Made by a program: the position numbers and the translations under genes. Positions 39,988-53,618 of a stretch of 64,000 nucleotides of DNA are shown here, in pieces. The stretch is taken from contig NZ_CABHMZ010000007.1 of assembly GCF_902167705.1 (NCBI RefSeq), positions 1 to 64,000 on the forward strand, in the 5' to 3' direction. Below the pieces are notes generated by a model that was not told where the DNA came from, did not search any database, and was given only the letters and a program-made list of their open reading frames with translations. This DNA comes from Streptococcus constellatus. Its GTDB lineage: Bacteria; Bacillota; Bacilli; Lactobacillales; Streptococcaceae. Each line of letters begins with the position of its first letter. Within the stretch, counting starts at the first letter, position 1.

Positions 39988-41417
39988 AAATTTTATTTGT
40001 AGCAGCAGAAGGTGCACCTTTTTCTAAAACAGGAGGTTTGGGGGACGTCATTGGCGCTCTCCCTAAATCTCTTGTGAAGGCAGGTCATGAAGTGGGCGTT
40101 ATTCTTCCTTATTATGATATGGTAGATAAAAAGTTTGGCGACCAAATGGAAGACCTGTTCCATTTTGAAGTGAAAGTCGGTTGGCGCGGTCAATATGTCG
40201 GCGTGAAACGCATGGTTTTAAACGGTGTTACTTTCTACTTTATAGACAATCAATACTATTTCTTCCGTGGTCATGTTTATGGCGATTTTGATGATGGCGA
40301 ACGTTTTGCCTATTTCCAAATGGCGGCTGTTGAGTTGATGGAACGAATAGATTTTATTCCAGATATTCTTCATGCGCATGATTATCATACAGCAATGATT
40401 CCATTTTTGGTAAAAGAAAAATATCATTGGATTCAGGCTTATCATGGCATTCGGACTGTTTTAACCATTCACAATTTAGAATTTCAAGGGCAATTTTCTG
40501 ATGGCATGCTCTGGGATTTGTTCGGAGTGGGCTATGAGCGCTATGCAGACGGTACCTTGCGTTGGAATGACTGTCTCAACTGGATGAAAGCAGGGATTCT
40601 GTATGCAGATCGTGTGACAACCGTGTCACCAAGTTATGCGCGTGAAATTATGACGCCAGAATTTGGTTGTGGTTTGGATCAAATTTTGCGGATGGAGTCT
40701 GGTAAAGTATCAGGTATTGTCAATGGAATCGATACAGATATTTATAATCCAGAAACAGATGCGCTGTTGGATCATCATTTTAGCAAAGACGATTTATCTG
40801 GCAAACTTGCTAATAAGCGGGCCTTGCAGGAAAAAGTTGGTCTGCCTGTGCGAGATGATGTGCCACTGGTAGGGATTGTATCTCGTTTGACCCGACAAAA
40901 GGGCTTTGATTTGGTTGTAGATCAATTGCACAATTTACTGCAAGATGATGTACAAATCGTTCTTTTAGGTACAGGAGACCCGTCTTTTGAGCAATCCTTT
41001 GCTTGGTTTGGTCAAGCTTATCCAGAAAAATTATCTGCCAATATTACGTTTGATGTGAAATTAGCCCAAGAAATTTATGCAGCTTGTGATATGTTCTTGA
41101 TGCCGAGTCGCTTTGAGCCATGTGGATTGTCCCAAATGATGGCAATGCGTTATGGAACATTGCCGCTTGTGCATGAAGTTGGTGGCTTGCGTGACACTGT
41201 TCAACCGTACAATGCTTACGAAGGAACAGGAACTGGATTTAGCTTTAATAATTTCTCAGGTTACTGGCTGAAATGGACATTTGACATGGCTATTGACTTA
41301 TATCACAATGATAAAGAAGCATGGCATGACCTTCAAATACAAGCTATGGAACGTGATTTTTCATGGGATACAGCTAGCCAAGCTTATAGTCATTTGTACC
41401 AATCTCTTTATTCATAG
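39984..41417 (+). CDS. glgA: Glycogen synthase
   Basis: A 477-residue GT5 glycosyltransferase that extends alpha-1,4 chains from ADP-glucose. N-terminal [16 protein letters not shown] near 15-30 binds ADP; the C-terminal Rossmann domain shows [30 protein letters not shown] and VGGLRDTV. Full length. ATGA overlap with glgD implies translational coupling. Confidence 0.95.
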   Translation: MKILFVAAEGAPFSKTGGLGDVIGALPKSLVKAGHEVGVILPYYDMVDKKFGDQMEDLFHFEVKVGWRGQYVGVKRMVLNGVTFYFIDNQYYFFRGHVYGDFDDGERFAYFQMAAVELMERIDFIPDILHAHDYHTAMIPFLVKEKYHWIQAYHGIRTVLTIHNLEFQGQFSDGMLWDLFGVGYERYADGTLRWNDCLNWMKAGILYADRVTTVSPSYAREIMTPEFGCGLDQILRMESGKVSGIVNGIDTDIYNPETDALLDHHFSKDDLSGKLANKRALQEKVGLPVRDDVPLVGIVSRLTRQKGFDLVVDQLHNLLQDDVQIVLLGTGDPSFEQSFAWFGQAYPEKLSANITFDVKLAQEIYAACDMFLMPSRFEPCGLSQMMAMRYGTLPLVHEVGGLRDTVQPYNAYEGTGTGFSFNNFSGYWLKWTFDMAIDLYHNDKEAWHDLQIQAMERDFSWDTASQAYSHLYQSLYS

Positions 41418-41438
41418 AAAGGAGTTTGCCGTTAAGAA

Positions 41439-43835
41439 ATGGAACTAACAAAAGAACAGTTTCTTCATGACTTTAAAGATATTTTACATGAAGAACAATT
41501 GATTAAGGTAGAAGATGCCACTCCAACAGAGCTGTTTCAAACCTTAGCACGTACAATTCGCAAATACATCACTCCTATGTGGTTGGAACGACGAAACAAA
41601 CTAGTAGAAGACAAGCAAAAAATTGCTTATTACTTTTCTATTGAATTTCTGCCTGGGCGAATGCTGGAAACCAATTTACTAAATCTTGGAATCCTTGATG
41701 TTGTCAAAGAAGGTTTTGACGAATTAGGTGTTGATTTTACGGCTGTCAAACAGGCTGAGCACGATATGGCGTTAGGAAATGGCGGTCTTGGTCGTCTTGC
41801 AGCAGCTTTTATGGATTCACTTGCAACTACAGGCTATCCTGGATTTGGTAATGGAATCCGCTATCGCTACGGACTTTTCAAACAAAAAATTGTAAATGGC
41901 TATCAAGTCGAATTGCCAGATGATTGGTTTGGCAGTCTCGGAAATGTCTGGGAAACGCGTAAGGATCACGATGTTGTAGATGTCAAAATCTTTGGGAATG
42001 TCTATCTTCAAGCCAACGAAGAAGGACGAATCGTTCCCTTTTATGAAAATTCACAAACTCTTCGTGCAGTGCCTTACGATGTACCACAAATTGGTTTTGA
42101 AAATGATATTGTCAATAATCTTCGTCTTTGGGATGTTGAAATTCCTGAAGAATATGAATTAGACTATCCAACGATTGAAGCGCGTCGCAAGGTACACGAT
42201 ATTACAGCTATTCTTTACCCAGATGATTCAAGTTATGAAGGAAAAGAATTGCGCTTGATTCAAGAATATTTTATGACCAGTGCCGGCTTGCAGACAATTA
42301 TCAAATCTTATCGGAAGCAAGGCCTGCCTTTAGAGCAAATTCATGAAAAGGTATCGGTTCATATCAACGATACACACCCAGCGGTTGCACCAGCAGAGTT
42401 TATGCGACTTTTGTTGGATGATTGCGGTCTTGAATGGGCAGATGCTTGGAATGCAACAGTTAAGACGATGAGTTATACCAATCACACCATTCTTTCAGAA
42501 GCACTAGAAAAATGGGATGCAGAACTCTTTAAAAATGTTCTTCCTCGTGTTTATCAAATCATCCTTGAAATTGACAATCGCTATGTCTCTGATATGGCTG
42601 CGCGTGGCATTGATCCACAAGTGATTGAAAATACTCGGATTGTCAAGGATAATCAAATCCACATGGCACATTTGGCGATTATTGGTGGGCATTCGGTCAA
42701 TGGGGTGGCAAAACTTCATACAGAACTTCTTAAAGAAGATACGCTCCGTGATTTTTATGCTATTTATCCTGAAAAATTCAATAATAAAACGAATGGCATC
42801 ATTCAACGTCGCTGGCTGCAAATTGCAGACGAACCATTGTCAAATGAAATTGATCGCTTGATTGGTAAAGATTGGCGGACGGATATTCATGAACTTCGCA
42901 GACTTTTAGACTACAAAGATGATCGGCAAGTTTTGAGTGAATTTTATAATATCAAGCAAGAGGCCAAAGCGCGCTTAGCAGCTTTCATCAAAGAATCTAC
43001 AGGAGTGGAAGTGTCAACGGAAGCTATCTTTGATGTACAAGTGAAGCGGCTTCACGCCTATAAACGTCAATTGCTCAATTTGCTTCATATCCTTAAATTA
43101 TATTGGGATTTAAAAGAAAATCCTGATAAAGATATGGTGCCACGTGTCTTCATTTTTGGTGCCAAGGCAGCGCCGGGTTATCATTTTGCCAAATCTGTTA
43201 TCAAATTGATTAATGAAGTGGCTAATCTCGTCAATAATGATGAGAGTTTACAAGGCAAGCTAAAGGTTGTTTTCCTTGAAAATTATCGTGTCAGTTTGGC
43301 TGAACTCATCATTCCTGCTGCAGATGTGTCAGAGCAAATCTCGCTTGCTTCTAAGGAAGCCTCTGGTACATCTAATATGAAATTTATGATGACGGGAGCC
43401 ATTACTCTGGCAACCCTTGACGGTGCCAATATTGAAATCAAAGATGAAGTCGGAGATGACAATATTGTAATTTTCGGTATGGACAAAGACGAAGTCTACG
43501 ACCACTATGCCCGTCATGATTACTACTCACGTGGTGTCTACGAAAAAAATCCAATCATTCGTCGCGTAGTGGATAGTTTTGTGAATGGAAGCATTCCAAA
43601 TGTTCGGAATGAAGGTTCTGAGATTTATGAAGCTTTAATTACGCACAATGACGAATATTTCCTTCTGGAAGATTTTGCTTCGTATGTAGCTGCCCAAGAA
43701 AAGATTGATCAACTCTATCGCGACAAAGAAAAATGGGCGCGTATGAGCCTTGTTAATATCGCAACATCTGATAAATTTACATCAGATGATACGATTGAAC
43801 AATACGCCAAAGAAATTTGGAACCTGAAAAAGTAA
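41439..43835 (+). CDS. glgP: Glycogen/maltodextrin phosphorylase
   Basis: A 798-residue GT35 phosphorylase that releases glucose-1-phosphate from alpha-1,4 glucans. The PLP-binding region EASGTSNMKFMMTGAITL near 640-660 contains the Schiff-base Lys; the DLHAYKRQ-type motif appears as VKRLHAYKRQLLN, and GNGGLGRLAAAF near 113. Closing the glg operon, it gives the cell both synthesis and breakdown in one transcript. MalP is an alternative name; glgP is chosen for the operon. AAAGGAG lies upstream. A terminator follows. Confidence 0.93.
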   Translation: MELTKEQFLHDFKDILHEEQLIKVEDATPTELFQTLARTIRKYITPMWLERRNKLVEDKQKIAYYFSIEFLPGRMLETNLLNLGILDVVKEGFDELGVDFTAVKQAEHDMALGNGGLGRLAAAFMDSLATTGYPGFGNGIRYRYGLFKQKIVNGYQVELPDDWFGSLGNVWETRKDHDVVDVKIFGNVYLQANEEGRIVPFYENSQTLRAVPYDVPQIGFENDIVNNLRLWDVEIPEEYELDYPTIEARRKVHDITAILYPDDSSYEGKELRLIQEYFMTSAGLQTIIKSYRKQGLPLEQIHEKVSVHINDTHPAVAPAEFMRLLLDDCGLEWADAWNATVKTMSYTNHTILSEALEKWDAELFKNVLPRVYQIILEIDNRYVSDMAARGIDPQVIENTRIVKDNQIHMAHLAIIGGHSVNGVAKLHTELLKEDTLRDFYAIYPEKFNNKTNGIIQRRWLQIADEPLSNEIDRLIGKDWRTDIHELRRLLDYKDDRQVLSEFYNIKQEAKARLAAFIKESTGVEVSTEAIFDVQVKRLHAYKRQLLNLLHILKLYWDLKENPDKDMVPRVFIFGAKAAPGYHFAKSVIKLINEVANLVNNDESLQGKLKVVFLENYRVSLAELIIPAADVSEQISLASKEASGTSNMKFMMTGAITLATLDGANIEIKDEVGDDNIVIFGMDKDEVYDHYARHDYYSRGVYEKNPIIRRVVDSFVNGSIPNVRNEGSEIYEALITHNDEYFLLEDFASYVAAQEKIDQLYRDKEKWARMSLVNIATSDKFTSDDTIEQYAKEIWNLKK

Positions 43836-43841
43836 TAAGCT

Positions 43842-43868
43842 AGGGGCTGGGACTTATCCAGCCTCTTT
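43842..43868 (+). terminator. Terminator after glgP
   Basis: GGGGCTGG / CCAGCCTC stem, short T run. The sequence matches stem 1 of the three-stem repeat family. Confidence 0.75.
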
Positions 43869-43918
43869 GTTGAAAGATACTTGTAGTTCTTATCTATTTT
43901 ATCTGTTTAAAGATAGGT

Positions 43919-44056
43919 TATAATATAATTATGTAGAAAATCAGAAGTTAATAAATGGAAACGACTATTTGATATATCAATAGATTAAACAGTAAAATCA
44001 AATTCACTTTTCTACTATGCTAAATCCATAATTGTTGCAGGATAGCCTGCTTTTTT
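43919..44056 (+). ncRNA. Candidate small structured RNA between glgP and atpE
   Basis: TATAAT at 43919-43924 precedes about 125 nt that end in an intrinsic terminator GCAGG-ATAG-CCTGC-T6 (44037-44056). GTAGAAAA (43933-43940) pairs perfectly with TTTTCTAC (44008-44015), enclosing a 12-bp palindrome TTGATATATCAA near 43970. No -35 match and no ORF beyond five codons. It fits a small RNA gene but is unproven. Confidence 0.4.
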
Positions 44057-44104
44057 AGAAAACGAAAGAAATCCTTATAAAACGTTTCCAAAACATAAAA
44101 ACAT

Positions 44105-44133
44105 TTGACAAAAAGAATTTTTAGGACTAAACT
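44105..44133 (+). promoter_or_regulatory. Promoter of the atp operon
   Basis: TTGACA, 17-bp spacer, TAAACT. Leader of about 30 nt, AAAGGAG before the atpE ATG at 44170. Confidence 0.7.
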
Positions 44134-44169
44134 AAGTAAGTAAATTTTAAACATAAAGGAGAATTCATC

Positions 44170-44370
44170 ATGAATTTAACATTTTTTGGATTATGTCTTG
44201 CCTGTATGGGTGTTTCACTCGCTGAAGGTTTTTTAATGGCAAATCTATTTAAATCAGCATCACGTCAACCAGAAATCATTGGTCAGTTGAGAACACTTAT
44301 GATCATGGGGATTGCCTTTATTGAAGGTACTTTCTTCGTAACACTTGCGATGTCATTCATCATTAAATAA
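44170..44370 (+). CDS. atpE: F-type ATP synthase subunit c
   Basis: A 66-residue double-helix proteolipid that forms the rotor ring. Two hydrophobic helices flank the polar loop ASRQPE; the proton-carrying carboxylate is Glu52 in AFIEGTFF. Short length and first position are usual for streptococci, where atpE precedes atpB and atpI is absent. Confidence 0.95.
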   Translation: MNLTFFGLCLACMGVSLAEGFLMANLFKSASRQPEIIGQLRTLMIMGIAFIEGTFFVTLAMSFIIK

Positions 44371-44409
44371 GAAAAGAAAGTTATCCTTTAGAAAAGGGGG
44401 TGGAGTTCG

Positions 44410-45123
44410 TTGGAAGAAAGTGTAAATCCAACCATCACTTTAGGTCCTGTGACCTTTGATTTGACTCTACTTGCTATGTCTCTTCTGACAATAGTTATCG
44501 TATTTGCCTTTGTTTATTGGGCTAGCCGAAAAATGACTCTTAAGCCATCGGGAAAGCAAAATGTTTTAGAATATCTCTATGATTTTGTTATTGGCTTTAC
44601 AAAGGGAAATATTGGCGATAAGTACATGAAGAATTATTCTCTATTTATCTTTTCCTTATTCCTTTTCGTTGCAGTAGCCAATAACCTTGGGCTGATGGCA
44701 AAAGTGCAGACAACAAATGGTTATAACTTGTGGACATCTCCAACCGCTAACCTTGCATTTGACTTGGGATTTTCACTTTTCATCACCTTGATTTGTCACA
44801 TTGAAGGGATTCGCCGACGTGGAGTGAAGGCTTATTTAAAGGCTTTTGCGACACCCGCTGGAATGACTCCAATGAATATCTTGGAAGAATTCACCAATTT
44901 TGCCTCTTTGGCTCTGCGTATCTATGGTAATATTTATGCAGGTGAAGTTCTATCTGGCTTGTTATTAACCTTGTCACAGCAAGCTGCTGCCTGGTATCCA
45001 ATAGCTTTTGTATTGAATCTTGTTTGGACTGCTTTTTCAGTCTTTATTTCATGTATTCAAGCCTATGTATTTACCATGTTGACATCTATGTATCTAGGTA
45101 AGAAAATTAACGGTGAGGAATAG
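44410..45123 (+). CDS. atpB: F-type ATP synthase subunit a
   Basis: A 237-residue membrane subunit with five to six helices that provides the half-channels for protons. The essential Arg lies in [15 protein letters not shown] near 176. The start is TTG at 44410 after GGGGGTGGAG, which may help set subunit ratio relative to c. Follows atpE by 39 bp. Confidence 0.94.
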   Translation: MEESVNPTITLGPVTFDLTLLAMSLLTIVIVFAFVYWASRKMTLKPSGKQNVLEYLYDFVIGFTKGNIGDKYMKNYSLFIFSLFLFVAVANNLGLMAKVQTTNGYNLWTSPTANLAFDLGFSLFITLICHIEGIRRRGVKAYLKAFATPAGMTPMNILEEFTNFASLALRIYGNIYAGEVLSGLLLTLSQQAAAWYPIAFVLNLVWTAFSVFISCIQAYVFTMLTSMYLGKKINGEE

Positions 45124-45137
45124 AAGGGAGAAAAGAG

Positions 45138-45632
45138 ATGAATATTACTTTAGGTAGTCTTATTGGGGATTTTATCCTTGTAGCAGGCTCATTTCTTCTG
45201 TTAATCATTTTAATTAAGAAGTTTGCCTGGGATAATATTACAAGTACTTTTGAGCAACGCGCTAAGAAAATTTCAGATGACATTGATGGAGCAGAGTCTG
45301 CTCGTCAAAAAGCAGAAGATTTGGCTCAAAAGAGAGAAACAGAATTAGCAGGTAGTCGTCAAGAAGCGACAATAATTATTGAAAATGCTAAAGAAACTGC
45401 TGAAAAAAATAAAGCAGGTATTTTGGCAGATGCAGCTGAAGAAGCTGGACGTTTAAAAGAAAAAGCTAATCAAGAAATTGCTCAAACGAAAGCAGAAGCC
45501 ATGAACAGCATTAAAGGTGATGTAGCTGATTTGACTGTAAATCTTGCTAGCAAAATTTTGGGTCAGCAGTTGGATCAAGAAGCTCATAAAGAGTTGATTG
45601 ACCGCTATATTGATAAGCTAGGAGATGCTTAA
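45138..45632 (+). CDS. atpF: F-type ATP synthase subunit b
   Basis: A 164-residue peripheral stalk subunit: one N-terminal helix ([20 protein letters not shown]) followed by a long charged amphipathic helix. AGGGAGA precedes the ATG. The stop overlaps atpH by one base (TAATG). Confidence 0.94.
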   Translation: MNITLGSLIGDFILVAGSFLLLIILIKKFAWDNITSTFEQRAKKISDDIDGAESARQKAEDLAQKRETELAGSRQEATIIIENAKETAEKNKAGILADAAEEAGRLKEKANQEIAQTKAEAMNSIKGDVADLTVNLASKILGQQLDQEAHKELIDRYIDKLGDA

Positions 45633-46168
45633 TGGACAAAAAAAGATTTGCGGTAATTGAAAAATATACCACACCTTTTGTCCAGCTTGTGATCGAAAAA
45701 GGGCAACAAAAAGATGTCTTTGAAAAGCTTCAGCAAATCAAAGACATTTTTGACAATACAAATTTAGCCGCTTTTTTATCACATATTGGTGTTGATGATA
45801 CAGAAAAAGAAAGAAGTCTTCGCTATTTTCAAGACTCTGATTCGCTTTTGATTGACAATTTCATTGAAGTTATTATTCACAATCATCGTGAAGATCTTTT
45901 TTATGATATTTTGGTAGAAAGTCTTCACCAGCTTGAAAAGATTAGTAATGAATTTGAAGTGACGATTAAATCAGTTCAGACTTTGTCTGAGGAGCAAAAA
46001 GCTAAAATCATTCCGATTATTGAGCGAAAATTTGGATTGCAAGTTCGTTCCTTAAAAGAAGAACTGGATGCGAGTCTCATTGGTGGCTTTATCATCACTG
46101 CTAATAATAAGACAATTGATGCAAGTATTAAACGTCAATTACAAACAGTAAAAGAAAATTTGAAATAG
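45632..46168 (+). CDS. atpH: F-type ATP synthase subunit delta
   Basis: A 178-residue stator subunit linking subunit b to the top of F1. The C-terminal block SLIGGFIITANNKTIDASI is the family signature. It starts within the atpF stop codon. Confidence 0.93.
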   Translation: MDKKRFAVIEKYTTPFVQLVIEKGQQKDVFEKLQQIKDIFDNTNLAAFLSHIGVDDTEKERSLRYFQDSDSLLIDNFIEVIIHNHREDLFYDILVESLHQLEKISNEFEVTIKSVQTLSEEQKAKIIPIIERKFGLQVRSLKEELDASLIGGFIITANNKTIDASIKRQLQTVKENLK

Positions 46169-46180
46169 AAAGTGGTGTGA

Positions 46181-47689
<1,509 letters not shown>

Positions 47690-47704
47690 GAAGAGAGGTG
47701 TCAG

Positions 47705-50024
<2,320 letters not shown>

Positions 50025-50034
50025 GAGGTGACCT

Positions 50035-50454
50035 ATGGCTCAAATGACAGTACAAATCGTTACACCGGATGGTCTGGTTTTTGATCACCATGCAACGTTT
50101 GTTTCCGTTAAAACTCTTGATGGAGAAATGGGGATTTTACCGCATCATGAAAATATGATTGCTGTTTTGGCTGTCGATGAGGTCAAAGTGAAGCGGATTG
50201 ACGATGAAGATCATGTTAATTGGATCGCTGTGAATGGTGGGATTGTCGAAGTTGCTGACAATTTGATTACTATTGTTGCAGACTCTGCTGAACGTGCTCG
50301 CGATATTGACATCAGTCGTGCTGAAAGAGCAAAATTACGTGCTGAACGTGACATTGAAGAAGCACATGAAAAGCATTTGATTGACCAAGAACGTCGTGCC
50401 AGAATTGCCCTTCAACGTGCCATTAACCGAATTAACGTTGGAACAAGACTATAA
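50035..50454 (+). CDS. atpC: F-type ATP synthase subunit epsilon
   Basis: A 139-residue subunit: N-terminal beta sandwich ([32 protein letters not shown]) and C-terminal helical hairpin that can inhibit F1. Last gene of the operon, followed by a strong terminator. Confidence 0.94.
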   Translation: MAQMTVQIVTPDGLVFDHHATFVSVKTLDGEMGILPHHENMIAVLAVDEVKVKRIDDEDHVNWIAVNGGIVEVADNLITIVADSAERARDIDISRAERAKLRAERDIEEAHEKHLIDQERRARIALQRAINRINVGTRL

Positions 50455-50458
50455 TATG

Positions 50459-50480
50459 AAAAGGCCAATTGGCCTTTTTA
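50459..50480 (+). terminator. Terminator of the atp operon
   Basis: Perfect palindrome AAAAGGCCAATTGGCCTTTT with T5. Confidence 0.9.
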
Positions 50481-50542
50481 TAATGGCTTTTTTGCTATCA
50501 GTAAATGATTCGTGTCCGATAGTTTGCTCTCACCTATTTTTT

Positions 50543-50551
50543 TGGTATAAT
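50543..50551 (+). promoter_or_regulatory. Extended -10 promoter, leaderless configuration
   Basis: TGGTATAAT ends at 50551; the ATG begins at 50558, exactly where transcription should start. The GGGG before the ATG falls inside the non-transcribed part. Confidence 0.65.
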
Positions 50552-50557
50552 GGGGAT

Positions 50558-50788
50558 ATGATTCAGTTAATTTTTACGCTTAGTAGCCACATGATTTTTA
50601 TTTTTCTTTCATTTCACTTACTTTCTACTGTTGTGAATTGGGAAAAACTATTGAAGGTGAATGCTGACAATGCTCTTAAGATTCGATTTTTAATTTTACT
50701 GCTTAGTATTGCGTTAGGGTTTTTGCTCAGCTCTTTCTTCCTTAGTCTCTATACATTGGGACGTGATGTGTTTAATAGCAATTTATAA
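50558..50788 (+). CDS. DUF1146-type small membrane protein (YwzB-like)
   Basis: A 76-residue protein with two transmembrane helices (LIFTLSSHMIFIFLSFHLL and FLILLLSIALGFLLSSFFL) separated by the motif NWEKLLKVNADNALKIR. This pattern, and position between the atp operon and murA, fit the YwzB/DUF1146 family. The reading frame extends upstream into atpC, but the terminator and promoter in between place the real start at 50558. Function of the family is unknown. It probably forms an operon with murA 38 bp downstream. Confidence 0.82.
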   Translation: MIQLIFTLSSHMIFIFLSFHLLSTVVNWEKLLKVNADNALKIRFLILLLSIALGFLLSSFFLSLYTLGRDVFNSNL

Positions 50789-50826
50789 GATGAGAAAAGA
50801 AATACAATAGGTGTTTTGGAGAAAAT

Positions 50827-52107
50827 ATGGATAAAATTATTATACAAGGTGGTTCAAATCCGTTAGTCGGTTCGGTTAAAATTGAAGGTGCCAAAAATGC
50901 TGTTTTGCCTTTGCTTGCAGCCACTATTTTAGCAAAAACAGGGAAAACAACTCTTACAAATGTTCCTGTTCTATCCGATGTGTTTACGATGAACAATGTG
51001 GTTCGTGGGTTGAATACAAAAGTAACCTTTGAGCAAGAAGAAAACAAGATTACGGTGGATGCTACTCAACCATTGGGCGAAGAAGCACCCTATAAATATG
51101 TAAGTAAAATGCGGGCTTCTATCGTAGTATTAGGTCCTATTTTGGCGCGCAATGGTCACGCAAAAGTTTCCATGCCAGGTGGCTGTACGATTGGCAGCCG
51201 TCCTATTGATCTTCATTTGAAAGGTTTAGAGGCAATGGGAGCTGAAATTAAGCAGACGGCTGGATTCATCGAAGCAAAAGCTGATCGACTGCATGGAGCT
51301 CATATCTATATGGACTTTCCAAGTGTAGGTGCGACGCAAAACATTATGATGGCAGCAACGTTAGCAGATGGTGTGACCGTCATTGAAAATGCAGCTCGGG
51401 AGCCGGAAATTGTAGATTTGGCTGTTTTGTTAAATAAAATGGGAGCTAAAGTCCGTGGTGCAGGTACGGAAACATTAACGATTACTGGAGTTACAGAACT
51501 GACTGGTACAAGTCACAGCGTGGTACAAGACCGTATCGAAGCCGGAACTTTTATGGTAGCAGCTGCTATGACTGGTGGCAATGTTCTTGTCCAAGACGCT
51601 ATCTGGGAGCATAATCGTCCCCTCATTGCGAAACTGATGGAAATGGGTGTGTCTGTTACCGAAGAGGACGAAGGGATTCGGATTCGTTCCGATTTGTCTA
51701 AACTAAAAGCTGTCAATGTCAAAACTCTTCCTCATCCCGGTTTTCCGACAGATATGCAGGCGCAATTTACAGCCTTGATGACGGTTGCCAAGGGTGAATC
51801 CACTATGATTGAGACTGTTTTTGAGAACCGTTTCCAACATCTGGAAGAAATGCGTCGGATGGGCTTGCACTCAGAAATTATGCGGGACACAGCTCGTATC
51901 GTTGGTGGTCAAGCTTTGCAGGGAGCAGAAGTGATGTCAACAGACTTGCGTGCAAGTGCCGCACTGATTTTGACGGGCTTGGTTGCAGAAGGTGAAACAA
52001 AAGTAGGACAACTAACTCATTTGGATAGAGGCTATTACCAATTTCATAAAAAGTTGGCTAACTTAGGCGCAAATGTGAAGCGAGTGAAGGAAGAAGACGA
52101 TGAATAA
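50827..52107 (+). CDS. murA: UDP-N-acetylglucosamine 1-carboxyvinyltransferase
   Basis: A 426-residue enolpyruvyl transferase, first committed step of peptidoglycan synthesis. Active-site Cys about residue 120 in [15 protein letters not shown] (target of fosfomycin), Lys22 in EGAKNAVLP and [15 protein letters not shown] near 375. Gram-positive cells have two paralogues; the neighbours epuA and endA suggest the murA1 copy. TTGGAGA precedes the ATG. Overlaps epuA by 8 bp. Confidence 0.94.
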   Translation: MDKIIIQGGSNPLVGSVKIEGAKNAVLPLLAATILAKTGKTTLTNVPVLSDVFTMNNVVRGLNTKVTFEQEENKITVDATQPLGEEAPYKYVSKMRASIVVLGPILARNGHAKVSMPGGCTIGSRPIDLHLKGLEAMGAEIKQTAGFIEAKADRLHGAHIYMDFPSVGATQNIMMAATLADGVTVIENAAREPEIVDLAVLLNKMGAKVRGAGTETLTITGVTELTGTSHSVVQDRIEAGTFMVAAAMTGGNVLVQDAIWEHNRPLIAKLMEMGVSVTEEDEGIRIRSDLSKLKAVNVKTLPHPGFPTDMQAQFTALMTVAKGESTMIETVFENRFQHLEEMRRMGLHSEIMRDTARIVGGQALQGAEVMSTDLRASAALILTGLVAEGETKVGQLTHLDRGYYQFHKKLANLGANVKRVKEEDDE

Positions 52108-52276
52108 TGATTTGAAATACGTTGGGAAACAAGTCGGAATTGTTCTGATAGTCTTATTGTTGGGGTTGATTTTGTTTGCACTTGGCTTAGTTGTTGGCTA
52201 CGGTGGCAAAAATCCATGGAATATTTTATCGCCAGATAAGTGGCAGGAGATTATCAGCAAATTTACAGGACAATAA
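52100..52276 (+). CDS. epuA: EpuA-like small membrane protein (annotated RNA polymerase beta-associated)
   Basis: A 58-residue protein: short basic N-terminus ([11 protein letters not shown]), one helix ([20 protein letters not shown]), then [19 protein letters not shown]. PWxIL...W after a single helix is the PF11772 pattern, sometimes labelled DNA-directed RNA polymerase subunit beta or EpuA. It overlaps murA by 8 bp and precedes endA, the same order as in pneumococcus. Biochemical role is not established; the name comes from the locus. AAGAAGA serves as ribosome site. Confidence 0.82.
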   Translation: MNNDLKYVGKQVGIVLIVLLLGLILFALGLVVGYGGKNPWNILSPDKWQEIISKFTGQ

Positions 52277-52291
52277 TCTTAATAGCAAGAA

Positions 52292-52458
52292 GAGGTCGAA
52301 ATAAAATTGACCTCTCATTCAAATAATGTTCGATTACACGCAGTAGTTGCGTGACTTCTAGTTATTGAGCGGATCAGTTTTTAGAAGTTAATAACTTTGA
52401 GGGAGTGAGACAAAAGTCATGATTTCATTGAAATAGACTTTGTAGTCCCACCCCCTCC
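52292..52458 (+). repeat. Three-stem intergenic repeat element, copy E
   Basis: GAGGTC/GACCTC (52292-52314), an imperfect middle stem around CTTCTAGTTATT / AAGTTAATAAC, and GGGAGTGAGAC...AAAGTC / GACTTTGTAGTCCCACCCCC. Same layout as copies A, C and D but diverged in sequence. It separates epuA from endA and could end the murA transcript. Confidence 0.65.
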
Positions 52459-52482
52459 TATTTATTTAAAAGGGGAGTAGAA

Positions 52483-53328
52483 ATGGCGAGAAAGAAATCC
52501 AACCAGAAAGTAGCGCAAAGTGTAGTAGGCGTATTTCTTGCACTCGTTCTTGCGCTGGGAGGTTATTCTTTTAGCAATCATCATGGTGGTACGAAGCCTT
52601 CTGACAGCACTGCTATTAACAGGAGTATTCGTAAGAATCATGCAGCACCCAGTCAAGAATTAGCACAGAGTGTTTTGACAGAACCTGTTAAGCGACAGCT
52701 CAGGGGGAAAATCGAGTGGAATGGAGCAGGAGCATTCATAGTTAACGAAAATCAAACAACATTGGATGCCAAAGTTGCAAGTGTTCCTTATGCGGATAAT
52801 AAGACAAAATTAGTTAGAGGACAAACTGTTCCGACTGTAGCCAATGCTCTTTTATCCAAAGCAACTCGCCAATATAGAAGCCGTGAAGAGACAGGAAATG
52901 GCTCAACGACGTGGACACCTGCTGGTTGGCATCAAGTCAAGCATTTATCAGGTGAATACAACCATGCAGTTGACCGTGGACATTTGCTGGGTTATGCTTT
53001 GATTGGTAATTTGAAAGGTTTTGATGCTTCGACCAGCAACCCGAAAAACATCGCTGTGCAAACAGCTTGGGCCAATCAAGCCAATACTAGTCATTCTACG
53101 GGTCAAAATTTTTATGAAACAAAGGTCCGTAAGGCACTAGACAAAAATAAACGAGTTCGGTATCGGGTGACTTTGATTTATGCCAATGAACAGGATTTGG
53201 TGCCAGTTGGTTCGCATATTGAAGGCAAATCTAATGATGGCAGTCTGGAAATAAATGTTTTTGTTCCCAATGTACAGACAGGAATTCGGTTAAATTATCA
53301 AACAGGAGAAGTGATCGTCACCAACTAA
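52483..53328 (+). CDS. endA: DNA-entry nuclease EndA
   Basis: A 281-residue membrane-anchored beta-beta-alpha-metal nuclease. N-terminal helix ([17 protein letters not shown]) after a basic RKKSNQK. The catalytic motif [10 protein letters not shown] places the general base His at about residue 167, with the metal-binding Asn in [11 protein letters not shown] near 190. In pneumococcus EndA degrades one strand of incoming DNA during transformation and also cuts neutrophil traps. It starts 25 bp after repeat copy E; a promoter there is not clear. GGGGAGT precedes the ATG. Confidence 0.92.
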   Translation: MARKKSNQKVAQSVVGVFLALVLALGGYSFSNHHGGTKPSDSTAINRSIRKNHAAPSQELAQSVLTEPVKRQLRGKIEWNGAGAFIVNENQTTLDAKVASVPYADNKTKLVRGQTVPTVANALLSKATRQYRSREETGNGSTTWTPAGWHQVKHLSGEYNHAVDRGHLLGYALIGNLKGFDASTSNPKNIAVQTAWANQANTSHSTGQNFYETKVRKALDKNKRVRYRVTLIYANEQDLVPVGSHIEGKSNDGSLEINVFVPNVQTGIRLNYQTGEVIVTN

Positions 53329-53341
53329 GTTTTTAATAATT

Positions 53342-53370
53342 TTGCATTTTTATCATCTTTTTGTTATACT
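53342..53370 (+). promoter_or_regulatory. Promoter upstream of repeat D and the ABC exporter operon
   Basis: TTGCAT, 17-bp spacer, TATACT with TG one base upstream (extended -10). The transcript would begin just before repeat copy D. Confidence 0.6.
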
Positions 53371-53380
53371 GTTTTTACAT

Positions 53381-53554
53381 GAGGTCGGACAAAAAGTATC
53401 TCAGCCTCTATCTAATTTAGTGATAAGCGAATGACGCAGTAGGTGATTGGATTCTTTATTCGCTTTTCAAGCTCGAAAGAGCACCTAATCACCCTTGCGG
53501 GGGTGGGACTACGAACTTAAATTTTTCAAGATAAGTTCTGTCCCACTCCCATTT
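53381..53554 (+). repeat. Three-stem intergenic repeat element, copy D
   Basis: Close relative of copy A: shared ACGCAGTAGGTGATTGG, GAGCACCTAATCACCCTTGC and TCTGTCCCACTCCC. Stem 1 is GAGGTCGGAC.../TCAGCCTC, stem 2 AGGTGATTGGATTCTTT / GAAAGAGCACCTAATCACC, stem 3 GGTGGGAC..GAACTTAA / TAAGTTC.GTCCCACTCC followed by ATTTT. It lies in the presumed leader of the ABC exporter operon. Confidence 0.8.
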
Positions 53555-53618
53555 TGTCTAAAAAGTGCGTTGGTGCTTTTTTATTGTGGATTTATTTTAT
53601 GATGTAGGGAGGAGAAAC

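Noticed and set aside
44080-44100. Possible second cre site (AAAACGTTTCCAAAA) before the atp promoter
   Set aside because: Two or more mismatches to the consensus in the key half-site; too weak to list as a feature.
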